From Bacteroidota bacterium (GTDB lineage Bacteria; Bacteroidota; Bacteroidia; Flavobacteriales_D; Crocinitomicaceae), in NCBI GenBank assembly GCA_030148165.1, contig JASBTZ010000003.1, forward strand, positions 930,001 through 994,000: a stretch of DNA of 64,000 bases, given 5' to 3'. Under the pieces are notes generated by a model. It saw only the letters and a program-made list of their open reading frames with translations, searched no databases and was not told the DNA's origin. The position numbers were made by a program, and so were the translations under genes. Positions 18,097 to 26,929 of this stretch are shown here, in pieces; the first letter of the stretch is position 1; every line of letters starts with the position of its first letter.

Positions 18097-19343
18097 TGGA
18101 AAGGCAGCTAGCTGACATATCACTTAAAGGTCGAGTCGAAGTGCCGGCATCTAAAAGTGATGCTCAACGAGCTATTCTAATTGCTGCATTGGCAGAAGGA
18201 TCAAGTACTATTCTAAATGTCGGATCCAGCAATGATGTCGAGGCCATGATTAAAAATGCACGCCTACTTGGGGCAAGTGTAGCAGGTGATTCCAAAAGGC
18301 TTGATATCAAAGGAATTCAAACACTGGTCGATTCAGACAATATAAACTTTCACGCCTACGAATCTGGTTTGAGCTTCCGAATGCTGGCAGCATTGTGTAC
18401 AGCTTTGGAAGGGACTCAACAAATCAATGCAAGCGGTACTTTGTTAAAGCGTTCGCAAAAATTCATAATAGATGACATCAGTTCAATGGATTGCAAGGTT
18501 GATTCTAATAATGGCTTCCCCCCTATTTCCATTTATGGTAAAAGTGATCACAATGAGATCTATATCAATGCCAGTGAGTCTTCACAGTTTTTATCAGGCA
18601 TGTTAATCACACTGCCGCTTCGAGATAGCAAAACTGAGCTACATGTAACAGACTTGAAAAGCGCCCCATACGTACACATGACGCTCTCAACCATGAAGCA
18701 GTTCGGAATTGAGATCGAAAATCAACATAATCAGGTTTTTACGATAACGAGTGATCTTTCTTACGTACCATGCACCTACACCGTCGAAGGTGATTGGAGC
18801 GGAGCCAGTTACTGGTTTGTTGCCGCTGCACTCGGTGAGCATATTGAAATTGGTGGATTAAATTCAAAATCGTTTCAGGCAGACCGGGCCATCCTTTCAG
18901 CACTTGAAGCAGCCAATTGTTCGGTAAGCTTAAACAACGGAGATTATACCATTGATGGCAGCAGTCGTAAAGCATTCGAATTCGATGCAACGGATTGTCC
19001 TGACCTCTTCCCTGCCCTGGTTGTACTTGCAGCCGGATGCAAAGGAAAAAGTGTAATTCATGGTGTATCGCGGTTACGAAATAAAGAAAGTGACCGTGCT
19101 ACCGTTTTGCAATCAGAATTCTCTAAACTCGGTTTACAAATAGATCTGGATGACGACCGTATGATCATTAAAGGGACAAATGAATTAACCGAAGGCATTA
19201 TTGATCCACACAACGATCATCGAATCGCAATGTCTGCTGCTGTCAGTTCCGTTCTCTGTGACGGACCATTAACTATTGTTGATTCAGCATGTGTCGACAA
19301 AAGCTATCCAGATTTTTGGAAGGATTTTGATGCATTGCAATGA
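18096..19343 (+). CDS. aroA: 3-phosphoshikimate 1-carboxyvinyltransferase (EPSP synthase)
   Basis: 415 residues. Substrate-binding motifs visible are VPASKSDAQRAILIAAL (~16-32), SGLSFRMLAALC (~89-100, in place of the usual GNAGTA.R), SRLRNKESDR (~323-332) and DPHNDHRIAMSAAV (~370-383). It joins PEP to shikimate-3-phosphate in the sixth shikimate step. The sequence ESGLSFRM in place of GNSGTTMR-type motifs is a divergence shared by other Bacteroidota AroA proteins as far as I recall. Translationally coupled to the DAHPS/CM gene. Confidence 0.93.
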   Translation: MERQLADISLKGRVEVPASKSDAQRAILIAALAEGSSTILNVGSSNDVEAMIKNARLLGASVAGDSKRLDIKGIQTLVDSDNINFHAYESGLSFRMLAALCTALEGTQQINASGTLLKRSQKFIIDDISSMDCKVDSNNGFPPISIYGKSDHNEIYINASESSQFLSGMLITLPLRDSKTELHVTDLKSAPYVHMTLSTMKQFGIEIENQHNQVFTITSDLSYVPCTYTVEGDWSGASYWFVAAALGEHIEIGGLNSKSFQADRAILSALEAANCSVSLNNGDYTIDGSSRKAFEFDATDCPDLFPALVVLAAGCKGKSVIHGVSRLRNKESDRATVLQSEFSKLGLQIDLDDDRMIIKGTNELTEGIIDPHNDHRIAMSAAVSSVLCDGPLTIVDSACVDKSYPDFWKDFDALQ

Positions 19344-19381
19344 TTTCATTTAATTTGCACACCAACTAGAATAAAACAACA

Positions 19382-21220
19382 ATGAGCGACGATAAACTAT
19401 TGAATTATATCACGAACGTATTAGAAAACATGCCAAACGATTGGCTGCGTTTAACAACCCATCGATTGGATATCTACAATGAATCGTTGGCGAAAACCGA
19501 GTTTATTGAATCATTCGAAAATTTCTACGAGAATAATATTACAGCATCATCGTCGCTTAGCGAATTGCCAACAGCATATGATTATATACGATTGGGCCAT
19601 CCGCTTTCATGTGTACTGGAGTGGACGATTGCCAAGCTAAATGATCGCAAGATGGAACAAGTAATCAGTTTCTCTTCCAGAACAATTCCCGCAATGGCCA
19701 TTCTGCGTAAAAATTTATTGACAGACAAACACACTCGAATATACTATACAGGTGATTTGCCAATTCATTTTGATGCAGATGTCCTTAGAAAGGTTTACGG
19801 ATATCATTTCGAACTGAAGGAAATAGCTGATGCCGGCGAAATCGAACATTCAGATGATACAGTCGTTTACCTTTCACCCCAAGAAGATCTTTTTCACCTT
19901 GATTTGCACGATTCAATCGACTTTTATGTTGGAAATCATGATCAATATGGTAGTGTGATCGTGGTTAATGGTGATCAGAATGACAGCTTCATATCGGAAA
20001 TTCAACATGTTCGTCGCAGAGAATCTATCGCAATGACGCCGGCTAACTGTTTTTCAGCATTAAAAGGATTGACAGGTAGTGAAGTGAAGGTGTCCGGTGA
20101 ACGCGCAGTGAATAAAAAGCAAGTAGAGGACGCTATTCGAAATATAACCGAATCGAATAGCAAAGCGATTATTGGTTCCAGCGGTTTATCGATCCAATAT
20201 GCCATTACTATGGGACTAATTCATCATGCCATGGATAATCATCCCGGAAAAGAAATTAAAGTCATTGTACCTCCGAACTGCTATGGAGGAACCAACGATC
20301 AGGCGCGTCGGGTCGCTGCATGTCTACAAAATGTGGAAGTAATGGACTTGCCCGTGGATGCAGGTCACAATATGGTTGACAGTGTGAATCAGGTTTTAGA
20401 GACAATCGCAAATCAGGATGCAGTTCCATATATCATTGCAGAAATTCCAACGAATCCGAGAGTTGAAGTTCCTGACCTGAATAAACTTCGCGACGTATTA
20501 AGTAAGGAACGGAAAACAGCCACGGGAGATATCGCTATTGATCCGGTATTTATCCTGGACCAAACCTTTTGTCCGAATGTTCACTTTTTAGGAGACAACG
20601 AAATACTTTCATCCGTAAGAACCATATCGTATGTAAGTGGATCCAAATTTCCAAGTGGCGGATTGTGTACAGCCGGATATTGCGTTGCTAACGCTAAAGC
20701 AGCTGATTTAATGGATAAAATCGAGAAACACATTCAACTATGCGATAACGAGGCGACGGATCTTCAGATGGAATTGTTGGCTAAACAAATGCCTTCGATG
20801 AATCAGCGTATCCAGGATGCCTATCAGAATACGCGGGAATTTGTCAAATACATCCAAGAAACGCTGCCGGCAGCGAAAATCAACTTTGTGTCAGAAGCAT
20901 TAGCAGAGGAAGGATTCACGCCTTCGGTATTCTCATTGGATCTACCAACGAAAGGTGAAACGGATGAAGAGAAAGAGTCGTATAAACGCGAATTGAATCT
21001 CAAGCTGATCAATATGATGATCAACGAAATTCCGAAAGAAAGCAAATACTGTGTGAGCTACGGACAACTCAATGGTTGCTATTGGACAATTCCGGCAACT
21101 TCTACTCAAGGTACAACGAAAGAGGGAGACAAGGATTACATTGTGCGGGTGGCATTATCTGCAAACATGGATCTCGACCATCACAAAAAGGTATTCAAAG
21201 ATTTCGTGGATCAGATTTAG
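19382..21220 (+). CDS. PLP-dependent enzyme, Cys/Met-metabolism-like fold with long N-terminal extension
   Basis: 612 residues. Residues ~240-560 look like a fold-type I PLP enzyme of the cystathionine gamma-synthase superfamily: SSGLSIQYAI (phosphate-binding loop region, ~266-275), EIPTNPRVEVPDL (~354-366), Asp393 in LDQTFCPN, and the Schiff-base Lys422 in VSGSKFPSGG. The first ~240 residues are not part of the usual ~390-residue enzyme; they contain a second nucleotide/amide-like alpha/beta pattern that I cannot assign. The reaction is unknown. It lies 38 bp after aroA on the same strand, perhaps in the same transcript. Confidence 0.78.
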   Translation: MSDDKLLNYITNVLENMPNDWLRLTTHRLDIYNESLAKTEFIESFENFYENNITASSSLSELPTAYDYIRLGHPLSCVLEWTIAKLNDRKMEQVISFSSRTIPAMAILRKNLLTDKHTRIYYTGDLPIHFDADVLRKVYGYHFELKEIADAGEIEHSDDTVVYLSPQEDLFHLDLHDSIDFYVGNHDQYGSVIVVNGDQNDSFISEIQHVRRRESIAMTPANCFSALKGLTGSEVKVSGERAVNKKQVEDAIRNITESNSKAIIGSSGLSIQYAITMGLIHHAMDNHPGKEIKVIVPPNCYGGTNDQARRVAACLQNVEVMDLPVDAGHNMVDSVNQVLETIANQDAVPYIIAEIPTNPRVEVPDLNKLRDVLSKERKTATGDIAIDPVFILDQTFCPNVHFLGDNEILSSVRTISYVSGSKFPSGGLCTAGYCVANAKAADLMDKIEKHIQLCDNEATDLQMELLAKQMPSMNQRIQDAYQNTREFVKYIQETLPAAKINFVSEALAEEGFTPSVFSLDLPTKGETDEEKESYKRELNLKLINMMINEIPKESKYCVSYGQLNGCYWTIPATSTQGTTKEGDKDYIVRVALSANMDLDHHKKVFKDFVDQI

Positions 21221-21266
21221 TTTATTTTTTTTCACTATTTTTATATCTGAATTCAAACAAAAAAAG

Positions 21267-21506
21267 ATGAAAAAATTAGCAATTGCTCTTTCACTTGTGA
21301 TGTTTACAGGAATGACTGTAAACACAGTATATGCAGGAACTAACAACACAGTTAAAGTTACTGTAAAGAAAGATGACGACAAGAAGAAAAGAAAAAAGAA
21401 GAAAAAAGGATGTTGTTCATCTAAAGAAACTAACAAGACAGGATCTTGTTCTAGTAAATCAACAGCAACAACTGAAAAATCAGGATGCTGTTCTCACAAG
21501 AAATAA
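21267..21506 (+). CDS. Small secreted Lys- and Cys-rich protein
   Basis: 79 residues from the ATG at 21267. A clear signal peptide (MKKLAIALSLVMFTGMTVNTVYAG, cleavage near residue 23) precedes a 56-residue mature part made of a lysine block (about 15 Lys and Arg around KKDDDKKKRKKKKKG) and three cysteine clusters (GCCSS, GSCSS, GCCSH). That composition suggests metal binding (Cu, Zn or similar) or a cationic surface peptide, but no family is recognised. A TATTTTTA box (21236-21243) lies ~23 nt upstream and an intrinsic terminator follows, so it is probably monocistronic. Confidence 0.78.
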   Translation: MKKLAIALSLVMFTGMTVNTVYAGTNNTVKVTVKKDDDKKKRKKKKKGCCSSKETNKTGSCSSKSTATTEKSGCCSHKK

Positions 21507-21524
21507 TGATTATTTCATATAAGG

Positions 21525-21553
21525 AAAAGGTCGCTTTTTAAGCGGCCTTTTTT
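21525..21553 (+). terminator. Intrinsic (bidirectional) terminator
   Basis: GGTCGCTT (21529-21536), TTT loop, AAGCGGCC (21540-21547) with one G-T pair, flanked by AAAA and TTTTTT. It ends the small secreted-protein gene on the plus strand and could also serve the convergent xthA gene. Confidence 0.85.
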
Positions 21554-22313
21554 ATTTGAGCTCTATTCCAACCGGACAATGATCCGAACCCATTATATCG
21601 TTCATGATAAAAGCATCTTTTAATTTAGAGGTGAAATCTTTAGACACTAAAAAGTAATCGATTCTCCAGCCAATATTGCGTGGACGAGCACCTGCCCGAT
21701 AACTCCACCAGGAATACTTCACTTCTTCCGGATGTAAAAGTCTGAATGTATCGATCAATCCATTGCCAGTATAAGCATCCATCCCATCGATTTCTTCCTG
21801 CATAAATCCGGCAGATTTGTTGTAATTGGGTTTTGGTCTGGCAAGGTCTATCTCCTTATGTGCCACGTTAAAGTCTCCACAAACGATAACCGACTTTTTC
21901 TCTTCCAATCCCTTGAGGTACTTTAAAAAATCTTTATCCCAGCTTTGTCTGTACTTCAGGCGTTTCAAATCACTGCCGGAATTCGGTACATAGACATTTA
22001 CCAAAAAGAAGTCGGCGAACTCAAGACAAATGACCCTTCCCTCACGGTCATGCTCCTCTACACCCATATCAAATGTCACCTGACGAGGCTGTACCTTAGT
22101 TACAATGGCCGTTCCGGAATAGCCTTTTTTATCAGCTTCATTAGCGTACATATGATAACCCTTAAAGTCATCAAGAGCAGCATACACTTGATCTACCGTT
22201 GCCTTCGTCTCCTGAAAACAATAGATATCTGCGTCGATTGCCATCATGTCTCTGTAAAAGTCCTTTTTTATAATGGCGCGAATTCCGTTAACGTTAAAAG
22301 ATATGATCTTCAT
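21552..22313 (-). CDS. xthA: Exodeoxyribonuclease III (AP endonuclease)
   Basis: 253 residues, EEP-fold nuclease. Motifs in order: SFNVNGIRA (~4-12), CFQETKA (metal Glu, ~32-38), VNVYVPNSG (~109-117), CGDFNVAHKEIDL (~146-158, catalytic Asp and Asn) and GSDHCPVGIEL at the end (catalytic Asp-His pair). It cleaves at abasic sites and trims 3' ends during base-excision repair. Divergent from the pirin gene by 69 bp. Confidence 0.96.
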   Translation of the reverse strand: MKIISFNVNGIRAIIKKDFYRDMMAIDADIYCFQETKATVDQVYAALDDFKGYHMYANEADKKGYSGTAIVTKVQPRQVTFDMGVEEHDREGRVICLEFADFFLVNVYVPNSGSDLKRLKYRQSWDKDFLKYLKGLEEKKSVIVCGDFNVAHKEIDLARPKPNYNKSAGFMQEEIDGMDAYTGNGLIDTFRLLHPEEVKYSWWSYRAGARPRNIGWRIDYFLVSKDFTSKLKDAFIMNDIMGSDHCPVGIELK

Positions 22314-22382
22314 GGGATGTATTTGTGCTAAAATAATTAAAATTATTTTATATATTTACCATGGTGATTAATTGTTGCTATC

Positions 22383-23507
22383 ATGAGTAAAAAGAATAGT
22401 CGTCGCGACTTTATCGGAAAGCTGATCATAGGTGCAGGAACACTTGGTGCACTGCCATTGATGGCCGGAAGCAAAAGCGACTCAGATGATGACGAAAAGA
22501 AACACGCAGTGAAAAATATTAAAGCACTTGGTTTCCAGTGGGAGACCGCAGACCCCTTTCTATTTTGTGTACACCACGAGGATAAGTACCCTCAAGGGAA
22601 TGAAGAAATGGGTCCCGATGCCTCGCTGGAAGGAAGAAATATTGGTCAGGATTTTCTAATAAAAGATGGTTGGCGAATGTACCATGGCTCGACAATCCCT
22701 GGATTCCCCGGACATCCGCACAGGGGATTTGAAACAGTAACAGTAGTTCGCGAAGGATTGATCGACCATGCTGACTCGATGGGTGCATCAGGGAGATATG
22801 GAAATGGTGATGTTCAATGGATGACTGCCGGTAAAGGTGTTCAGCATTCGGAGATGTTTCCATGCATACATATGGACAAACCAAATCATCTCGAACTATT
22901 TCAGATATGGCTAAACCTTCCCAAAAAGAGTAAGATGGTTGAACCGCATTTCAAAATGTTGTGGAGTGATTCCATTCCGATTATTACAAGTGAAGATGGT
23001 AAGGCAGTCATTGAAGTACTGGCCGGTAATTTAGGAGAACACAAAGCTCCAACTGCTCCACCGGATTCATGGGCGGCAGACGAAGACCATCATGTGGCGA
23101 TCTATAATATTCAACTCGAAAAGGAATCGAACTATACCCTTCCAGCAACTGAAGCCGGAGTGAACAGAACCATTTATTTCTACAAAGGTGATACCTTGAA
23201 GATCAACGACGAAGAACTTCCGTATTATCATTCAGCTGAAGTGGATCCGACTCAGGAACTTATTCTGGAAAATGGGACAGAGGATGCCAAAATTCTGGTT
23301 CTGCAAGGTAAACCAATTGAAGAACCTGTGGTTCAACATGGTCCTTTCGTTATGAATACACGAGCGGAAATACACCAGGCTTTTGAAGATTATCAAAATA
23401 CTCGTTTTGGCGGTTGGCCATGGCCACGTTACGATCAGGTTCACGATCGCAGCTTAGGTAGATTTGCCAAACATGCCGATGGCAAAGAAGAAATAAAAGA
23501 AAGCTGA
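22383..23507 (+). CDS. Pirin-family cupin protein with a Tat signal peptide
   Basis: 374 residues. The N-terminus SRRDFIGKLIIGAGTLGA (6-23) is a twin-arginine signal with cleavage expected near MAGS, so the folded protein should be exported. The mature part is a bicupin pirin: metal ligands GHPHRGFETVT (~113-123) and AGKGVQHSEM (~154-163), then a C-terminal cupin. Most pirins are cytosolic (regulators or quercetin-2,3-dioxygenase-like enzymes), so export is unusual; Tat transport would fit metal loading before secretion. Ends stop-to-stop with the convergent permease gene. Confidence 0.88.
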   Translation: MSKKNSRRDFIGKLIIGAGTLGALPLMAGSKSDSDDDEKKHAVKNIKALGFQWETADPFLFCVHHEDKYPQGNEEMGPDASLEGRNIGQDFLIKDGWRMYHGSTIPGFPGHPHRGFETVTVVREGLIDHADSMGASGRYGNGDVQWMTAGKGVQHSEMFPCIHMDKPNHLELFQIWLNLPKKSKMVEPHFKMLWSDSIPIITSEDGKAVIEVLAGNLGEHKAPTAPPDSWAADEDHHVAIYNIQLEKESNYTLPATEAGVNRTIYFYKGDTLKINDEELPYYHSAEVDPTQELILENGTEDAKILVLQGKPIEEPVVQHGPFVMNTRAEIHQAFEDYQNTRFGGWPWPRYDQVHDRSLGRFAKHADGKEEIKES

Positions 23508-24584
23508 TTATTTCTGAGCGAATCGGTAGAGAATGTAGGCAATACCACCGAAGATCACATTGGGAACCCAAACGGCAATTGAGGTTGTGAATCCTAAGTT
23601 CATGGCTGATACCGTCATGACCTTCATGGCAAATATATAGGTGAAGATAATTCCCAGTCCCATCGCAATACTGATACCAATACCTCCTCTTCGTTTTCGA
23701 CTCGAAACAGCAATTCCAATTATCGTTAAAATGTATGAAGCAAAAGGGTAAGATGTTCGTTGATACAATTCAATTTCATACATCGGAACCATCGAAGAGC
23801 CTTTCTTTTTTTCGCGTGCAATAAATTCCTTCAATTCGAAATAAGTCATCGCTTCCGCAATATTCTCCCGTGTTGCCATTTCGTCAATAGTGAACTGAAA
23901 AACGGTGTCTTTCTGCATCCCCTCCTGAATTACTTCCCGATCACCTTTAATACGTTTCTCGTAATAATCCATCAGGATCCATTTGTTTGAATTCGGAACA
24001 TTTTTAGCCCGGGATGCCCGAATGAAATAATTTAATTTTCCGTCCTCTGTCCAGTCTTCCATGACAAAGTTCTCAATCACATCAGATTGCGCCATGTAGC
24101 TGGTGAAGTACACAACTTCGTTATTCGGAAATTCAGCATGGTAATCTTCCACATACATCATGTTCCGATAATATTTCTCTTCGAACTTCAATCGAACCTG
24201 GTTGGATTTGGGAATAATGAAATGGTTAAATATCAGCGCTATTACCGTTAAAATCGTTGCGGCAATCATATACGGTCGAATAAAACGTGAAAAGGGCTTA
24301 CCACTGTTCCAAATGGGTATGATCTCCGTATCCTGAGCCATTTTAGCCGTAAACCAAATCACGGAAATAAAGATGATCATCGAAGAGAACATATTGCCGT
24401 AATAGATAATGAAGTTCAGGTAGTACTCAAAGATTACTTCGTACAGCCCCGCCTCATTTTTCAGAAAGTCTGACAGCTTTTCAGCCAGATCAAAAACGGT
24501 TGCGAGCATCATGATCACCCCAAGCATAAAAAAGAAGGTGCTCAGAAACTTACGAATGATATATCTATCAATGATCGTTAACAT
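23508..24584 (-). CDS. LptF/LptG-family permease (YjgP/YjgQ)
   Basis: 358 residues. Three N-terminal helices (~8-32, ~55-80, ~100-122), a periplasmic beta-jellyroll-like region (~140-255) and three C-terminal helices (~280-355) are the YjgP/YjgQ layout. These proteins form the transmembrane part of the LptB2FG transporter that lifts lipopolysaccharide from the inner membrane. Whether this is LptF or LptG cannot be told from sequence alone. Its ATG overlaps the tgt stop codon by one base (TAATG at the minus strand), so the two are coupled. Confidence 0.92.
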   Translation of the reverse strand: MLTIIDRYIIRKFLSTFFFMLGVIMMLATVFDLAEKLSDFLKNEAGLYEVIFEYYLNFIIYYGNMFSSMIIFISVIWFTAKMAQDTEIIPIWNSGKPFSRFIRPYMIAATILTVIALIFNHFIIPKSNQVRLKFEEKYYRNMMYVEDYHAEFPNNEVVYFTSYMAQSDVIENFVMEDWTEDGKLNYFIRASRAKNVPNSNKWILMDYYEKRIKGDREVIQEGMQKDTVFQFTIDEMATRENIAEAMTYFELKEFIAREKKKGSSMVPMYEIELYQRTSYPFASYILTIIGIAVSSRKRRGGIGISIAMGLGIIFTYIFAMKVMTVSAMNLGFTTSIAVWVPNVIFGGIAYILYRFAQK

Positions 24585-25714
24585 TAGAGTCGCTGGTTAA
24601 GCTTCGGAACCATTTGATTTTTCCATTCAAGAAAGGTACCTGCTTTTATTTGCTGTCTCGCTTCACCAACTAACCAAAGGTAGAATGCCAGGTTGTGGAT
24701 TGAAGCGATTTGAATGGCCAGATTCTCTTTGGATCGTATCAGGTGACGGAGATAAGCTTTACTGTACATCTCATCCACAAAAGCGTAACCATTGGGATCG
24801 ATCGGAGAAAAATCGCGTTCCCATTTCTTATTCTTGATATTAATTATTCCTTCTGTCGTAAACAACATACCGTGACGCGCATTACGAGTTGGCATAACAC
24901 AATCAAACATGTCTACACCCATCGAAATACATTCCAGGAGGTTGACTGGTGTTCCTACTCCCATCAAATAACGTGGTTTCTCCTTCGGTAGTATATCGCA
25001 AACCAGATCCGTATGTGCATAAAGCTCTTCATCCGGTTCACCAACAGATAAGCCTCCTATCGCATTACCAACTGCATCATATGAAGCAATGGTTTCAGCT
25101 GACTCTTTCCTAAGATCATCATAAACGCTTCCCTGTACGATCGGGAACAAGGCTTGCTCGTATCCGTACTTAGATTCCGTTGCCTTCATCTGATCGAAAC
25201 ATCGTTTCAACCAACGATGTGTCATATGCATTGAACTTTTCGCGTAATCATACTCACACGGATAAGGTGTACACTCATCAAAAGCCATGATTATATCCGC
25301 CCCAATCGTTCGCTGAATATCAATTGCTTTCTCCGGTGAGAAAAAGTGTCTGCTTCCATCAACGTGAGATTGGAAAGTCACTCCCTCCTCAGTGATTTGT
25401 CGCGCATCTGACAATGAATATACCTGATATCCTCCGCTATCGGTAAGGATCGGCTTTTTCCAATTAATAAACTGGTGCAATCCACCGGCCTCTTCCAATA
25501 CATCAGTTCCCGGACGCAAATACAAATGATAGGTATTACCAAGAATGATTTGGGCTTTTATATCCTTTTCCAATTCGTGTTGATGCACTCCTTTAACAGT
25601 TCCTGCAGTACCAACCGGCATGAAGATCGGCGTCTCGATCACACCGTGATCGGTGTGCAACGACCCTGCTCTCGCTTTGGAATGTTCATCCTGATGTTCC
25701 AGCTCAAAGTGCAT
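24584..25714 (-). CDS. tgt: tRNA-guanine transglycosylase, without the usual zinc cysteines
   Basis: 376 residues from the ATG at 25714 (MHFELEHQDEHSKARAG). It swaps guanine for preQ1 at position 34 of GUN tRNAs in queuosine synthesis. Catalytic motifs are ILTDSGGYQVYSL (~90-102, first Asp), PIVQGS (~190) and DMFDCVMPTRNARHG (~253-267, nucleophilic Asp). Where most bacterial enzymes have CxCxxC before YSRAYLHHL, this one reads PIDPNGYAFVDEMYSKAYLRH with no cysteine, so the structural zinc site is lost while the later His is kept. I recall the same loss in other Bacteroidota. An in-frame TTG further upstream is rejected as it lies in the -7 box. Confidence 0.95.
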   Translation of the reverse strand: MHFELEHQDEHSKARAGSLHTDHGVIETPIFMPVGTAGTVKGVHQHELEKDIKAQIILGNTYHLYLRPGTDVLEEAGGLHQFINWKKPILTDSGGYQVYSLSDARQITEEGVTFQSHVDGSRHFFSPEKAIDIQRTIGADIIMAFDECTPYPCEYDYAKSSMHMTHRWLKRCFDQMKATESKYGYEQALFPIVQGSVYDDLRKESAETIASYDAVGNAIGGLSVGEPDEELYAHTDLVCDILPKEKPRYLMGVGTPVNLLECISMGVDMFDCVMPTRNARHGMLFTTEGIINIKNKKWERDFSPIDPNGYAFVDEMYSKAYLRHLIRSKENLAIQIASIHNLAFYLWLVGEARQQIKAGTFLEWKNQMVPKLNQRL

Positions 25715-25738
25715 AAGAATGTTGAAAAGTAAACGGGT

Positions 25739-25746
25739 CAAAGATA
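25739..25746 (-). promoter_or_regulatory. TAnnTTTG -7 box (TATCTTTG) for tgt
   Basis: Plus-strand CAAAGATA reads TATCTTTG on the minus strand and ends 24 nt before the tgt ATG at 25714. It lies in the divergent gap between tgt and the glycosyltransferase gene. Confidence 0.45.
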
Positions 25747-25792
25747 CATGTATTTAAGTAAAGCATGCCATATTTGTAGCAAAGACAGCCGA

Positions 25793-26929
25793 ATGATCGA
25801 CTTTCTTCCTGAATTCCATAATGATCCTGAATCATACCTGTTCATAGCTTTTGCAGCTTTTGCACTTATTCAGCTATTGTACGTTGTATTGATCTATGGA
25901 AGATTGGCTTTTTACAACCCATCGAAGGCAATAACTGAGTTTTCAGGACCGGTAACTATCATCATTGCAGCTCGGAATGAATCTGAAAATTTATACCGAA
26001 ACCTTCCCTCTATCATGGATCAGGATTATCCTGAATTCGAAGTGATCATTATTAATCATCAGTCCGTTGATGATTCGCAATACATCCTGGATGCATACAA
26101 GCAGCAATATCCCAACCTTCGAACAATTGAGGTGATGAAGAATGAACATATGCAATATGGGAAGAAGCTGCCATTAACTATTGGAATTAAAGGTGCCAAA
26201 CATGAGCACTTGCTCTTCACGGATGCGGACTGTACACCGGCAAGTAAAGATTGGTTGCGAAGCATGACCAATCAGTTCAACGAAAAAAACCAGATTATTC
26301 TGGGGTATGGACCGTACAAAAAGCTGAAAGGATTGCTCAATCGATTCATTCGTTTCGACACGGCCTGGATCGCAGTTAATTATTTCTCCATGGCCAGAGC
26401 AAGAATGCCATATATGGGAATCGGACGAAATATGGCATATACAAAAGCTGTTTTCGAAAGTGTCCGTGGATTTAAATCACACTATTCCATTTCTTCGGGT
26501 GACGATGACTTATTCATTCAGGAGGCAGCGAAAAACAAAAATTATGTGATCAATGTAGATCCTGCATCTTTCTGTTATTCCGTCCCTGCTAAAACGTGGA
26601 AAGACTGGATTAATCAAAAGTCGAGACACTATACAACTTCCGAGCGTTACAAGGTTTTCAAGAAACTGATGTTAGGAATATATCCACTGTCCTTGTTATT
26701 GATGCTTGTTTCCTTTGTTATTTTGTTGTTTGACGCCAACTTCGTGTGGTTGTCGCTTGCGGTTTTTGTCCTGATCCTCCTCGTCAAGTGGGTGGTTTTA
26801 GGTCTGGCTTTCAAGCGAATACGCGAAGTTAGTTTTATAGGCTGGTTGCCCCTACTCGACATAGTTTATGCGATATGGTCTCCTATCCTGTATTACACGG
26901 TTGATCGAACAGACAACAAGAAATGGTAG
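25793..26929 (+). CDS. Membrane glycosyltransferase, family 2
   Basis: 378 residues from the ATG at 25793 (MIDFLPEFHNDPESYLF); an in-frame ATG at 25748 would add 15 residues and overlap the tgt promoter, so the shorter form is preferred. One N-terminal helix (~14-35), then a GT-A domain with IIAARNESENL (~56-66), FTDADCTP (DxD, ~143-150) and a GDDDLFIQEAAKNKN segment (~240-254), and two to three C-terminal helices (~295-370). It likely transfers a sugar from a nucleotide donor to a lipid or polysaccharide acceptor; which one is unknown. It overlaps the ECF sigma gene by 7 bp. Confidence 0.9.
   Translation: MIDFLPEFHNDPESYLFIAFAAFALIQLLYVVLIYGRLAFYNPSKAITEFSGPVTIIIAARNESENLYRNLPSIMDQDYPEFEVIIINHQSVDDSQYILDAYKQQYPNLRTIEVMKNEHMQYGKKLPLTIGIKGAKHEHLLFTDADCTPASKDWLRSMTNQFNEKNQIILGYGPYKKLKGLLNRFIRFDTAWIAVNYFSMARARMPYMGIGRNMAYTKAVFESVRGFKSHYSISSGDDDLFIQEAAKNKNYVINVDPASFCYSVPAKTWKDWINQKSRHYTTSERYKVFKKLMLGIYPLSLLLMLVSFVILLFDANFVWLSLAVFVLILLVKWVVLGLAFKRIREVSFIGWLPLLDIVYAIWSPILYYTVDRTDNKKW

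Noticed and set aside
25748-25792. Upstream ATG for the glycosyltransferase
   Set aside because: It would overlap the tgt promoter region and add a non-conserved Cys-rich stretch; the ATG at 25793 fits better.
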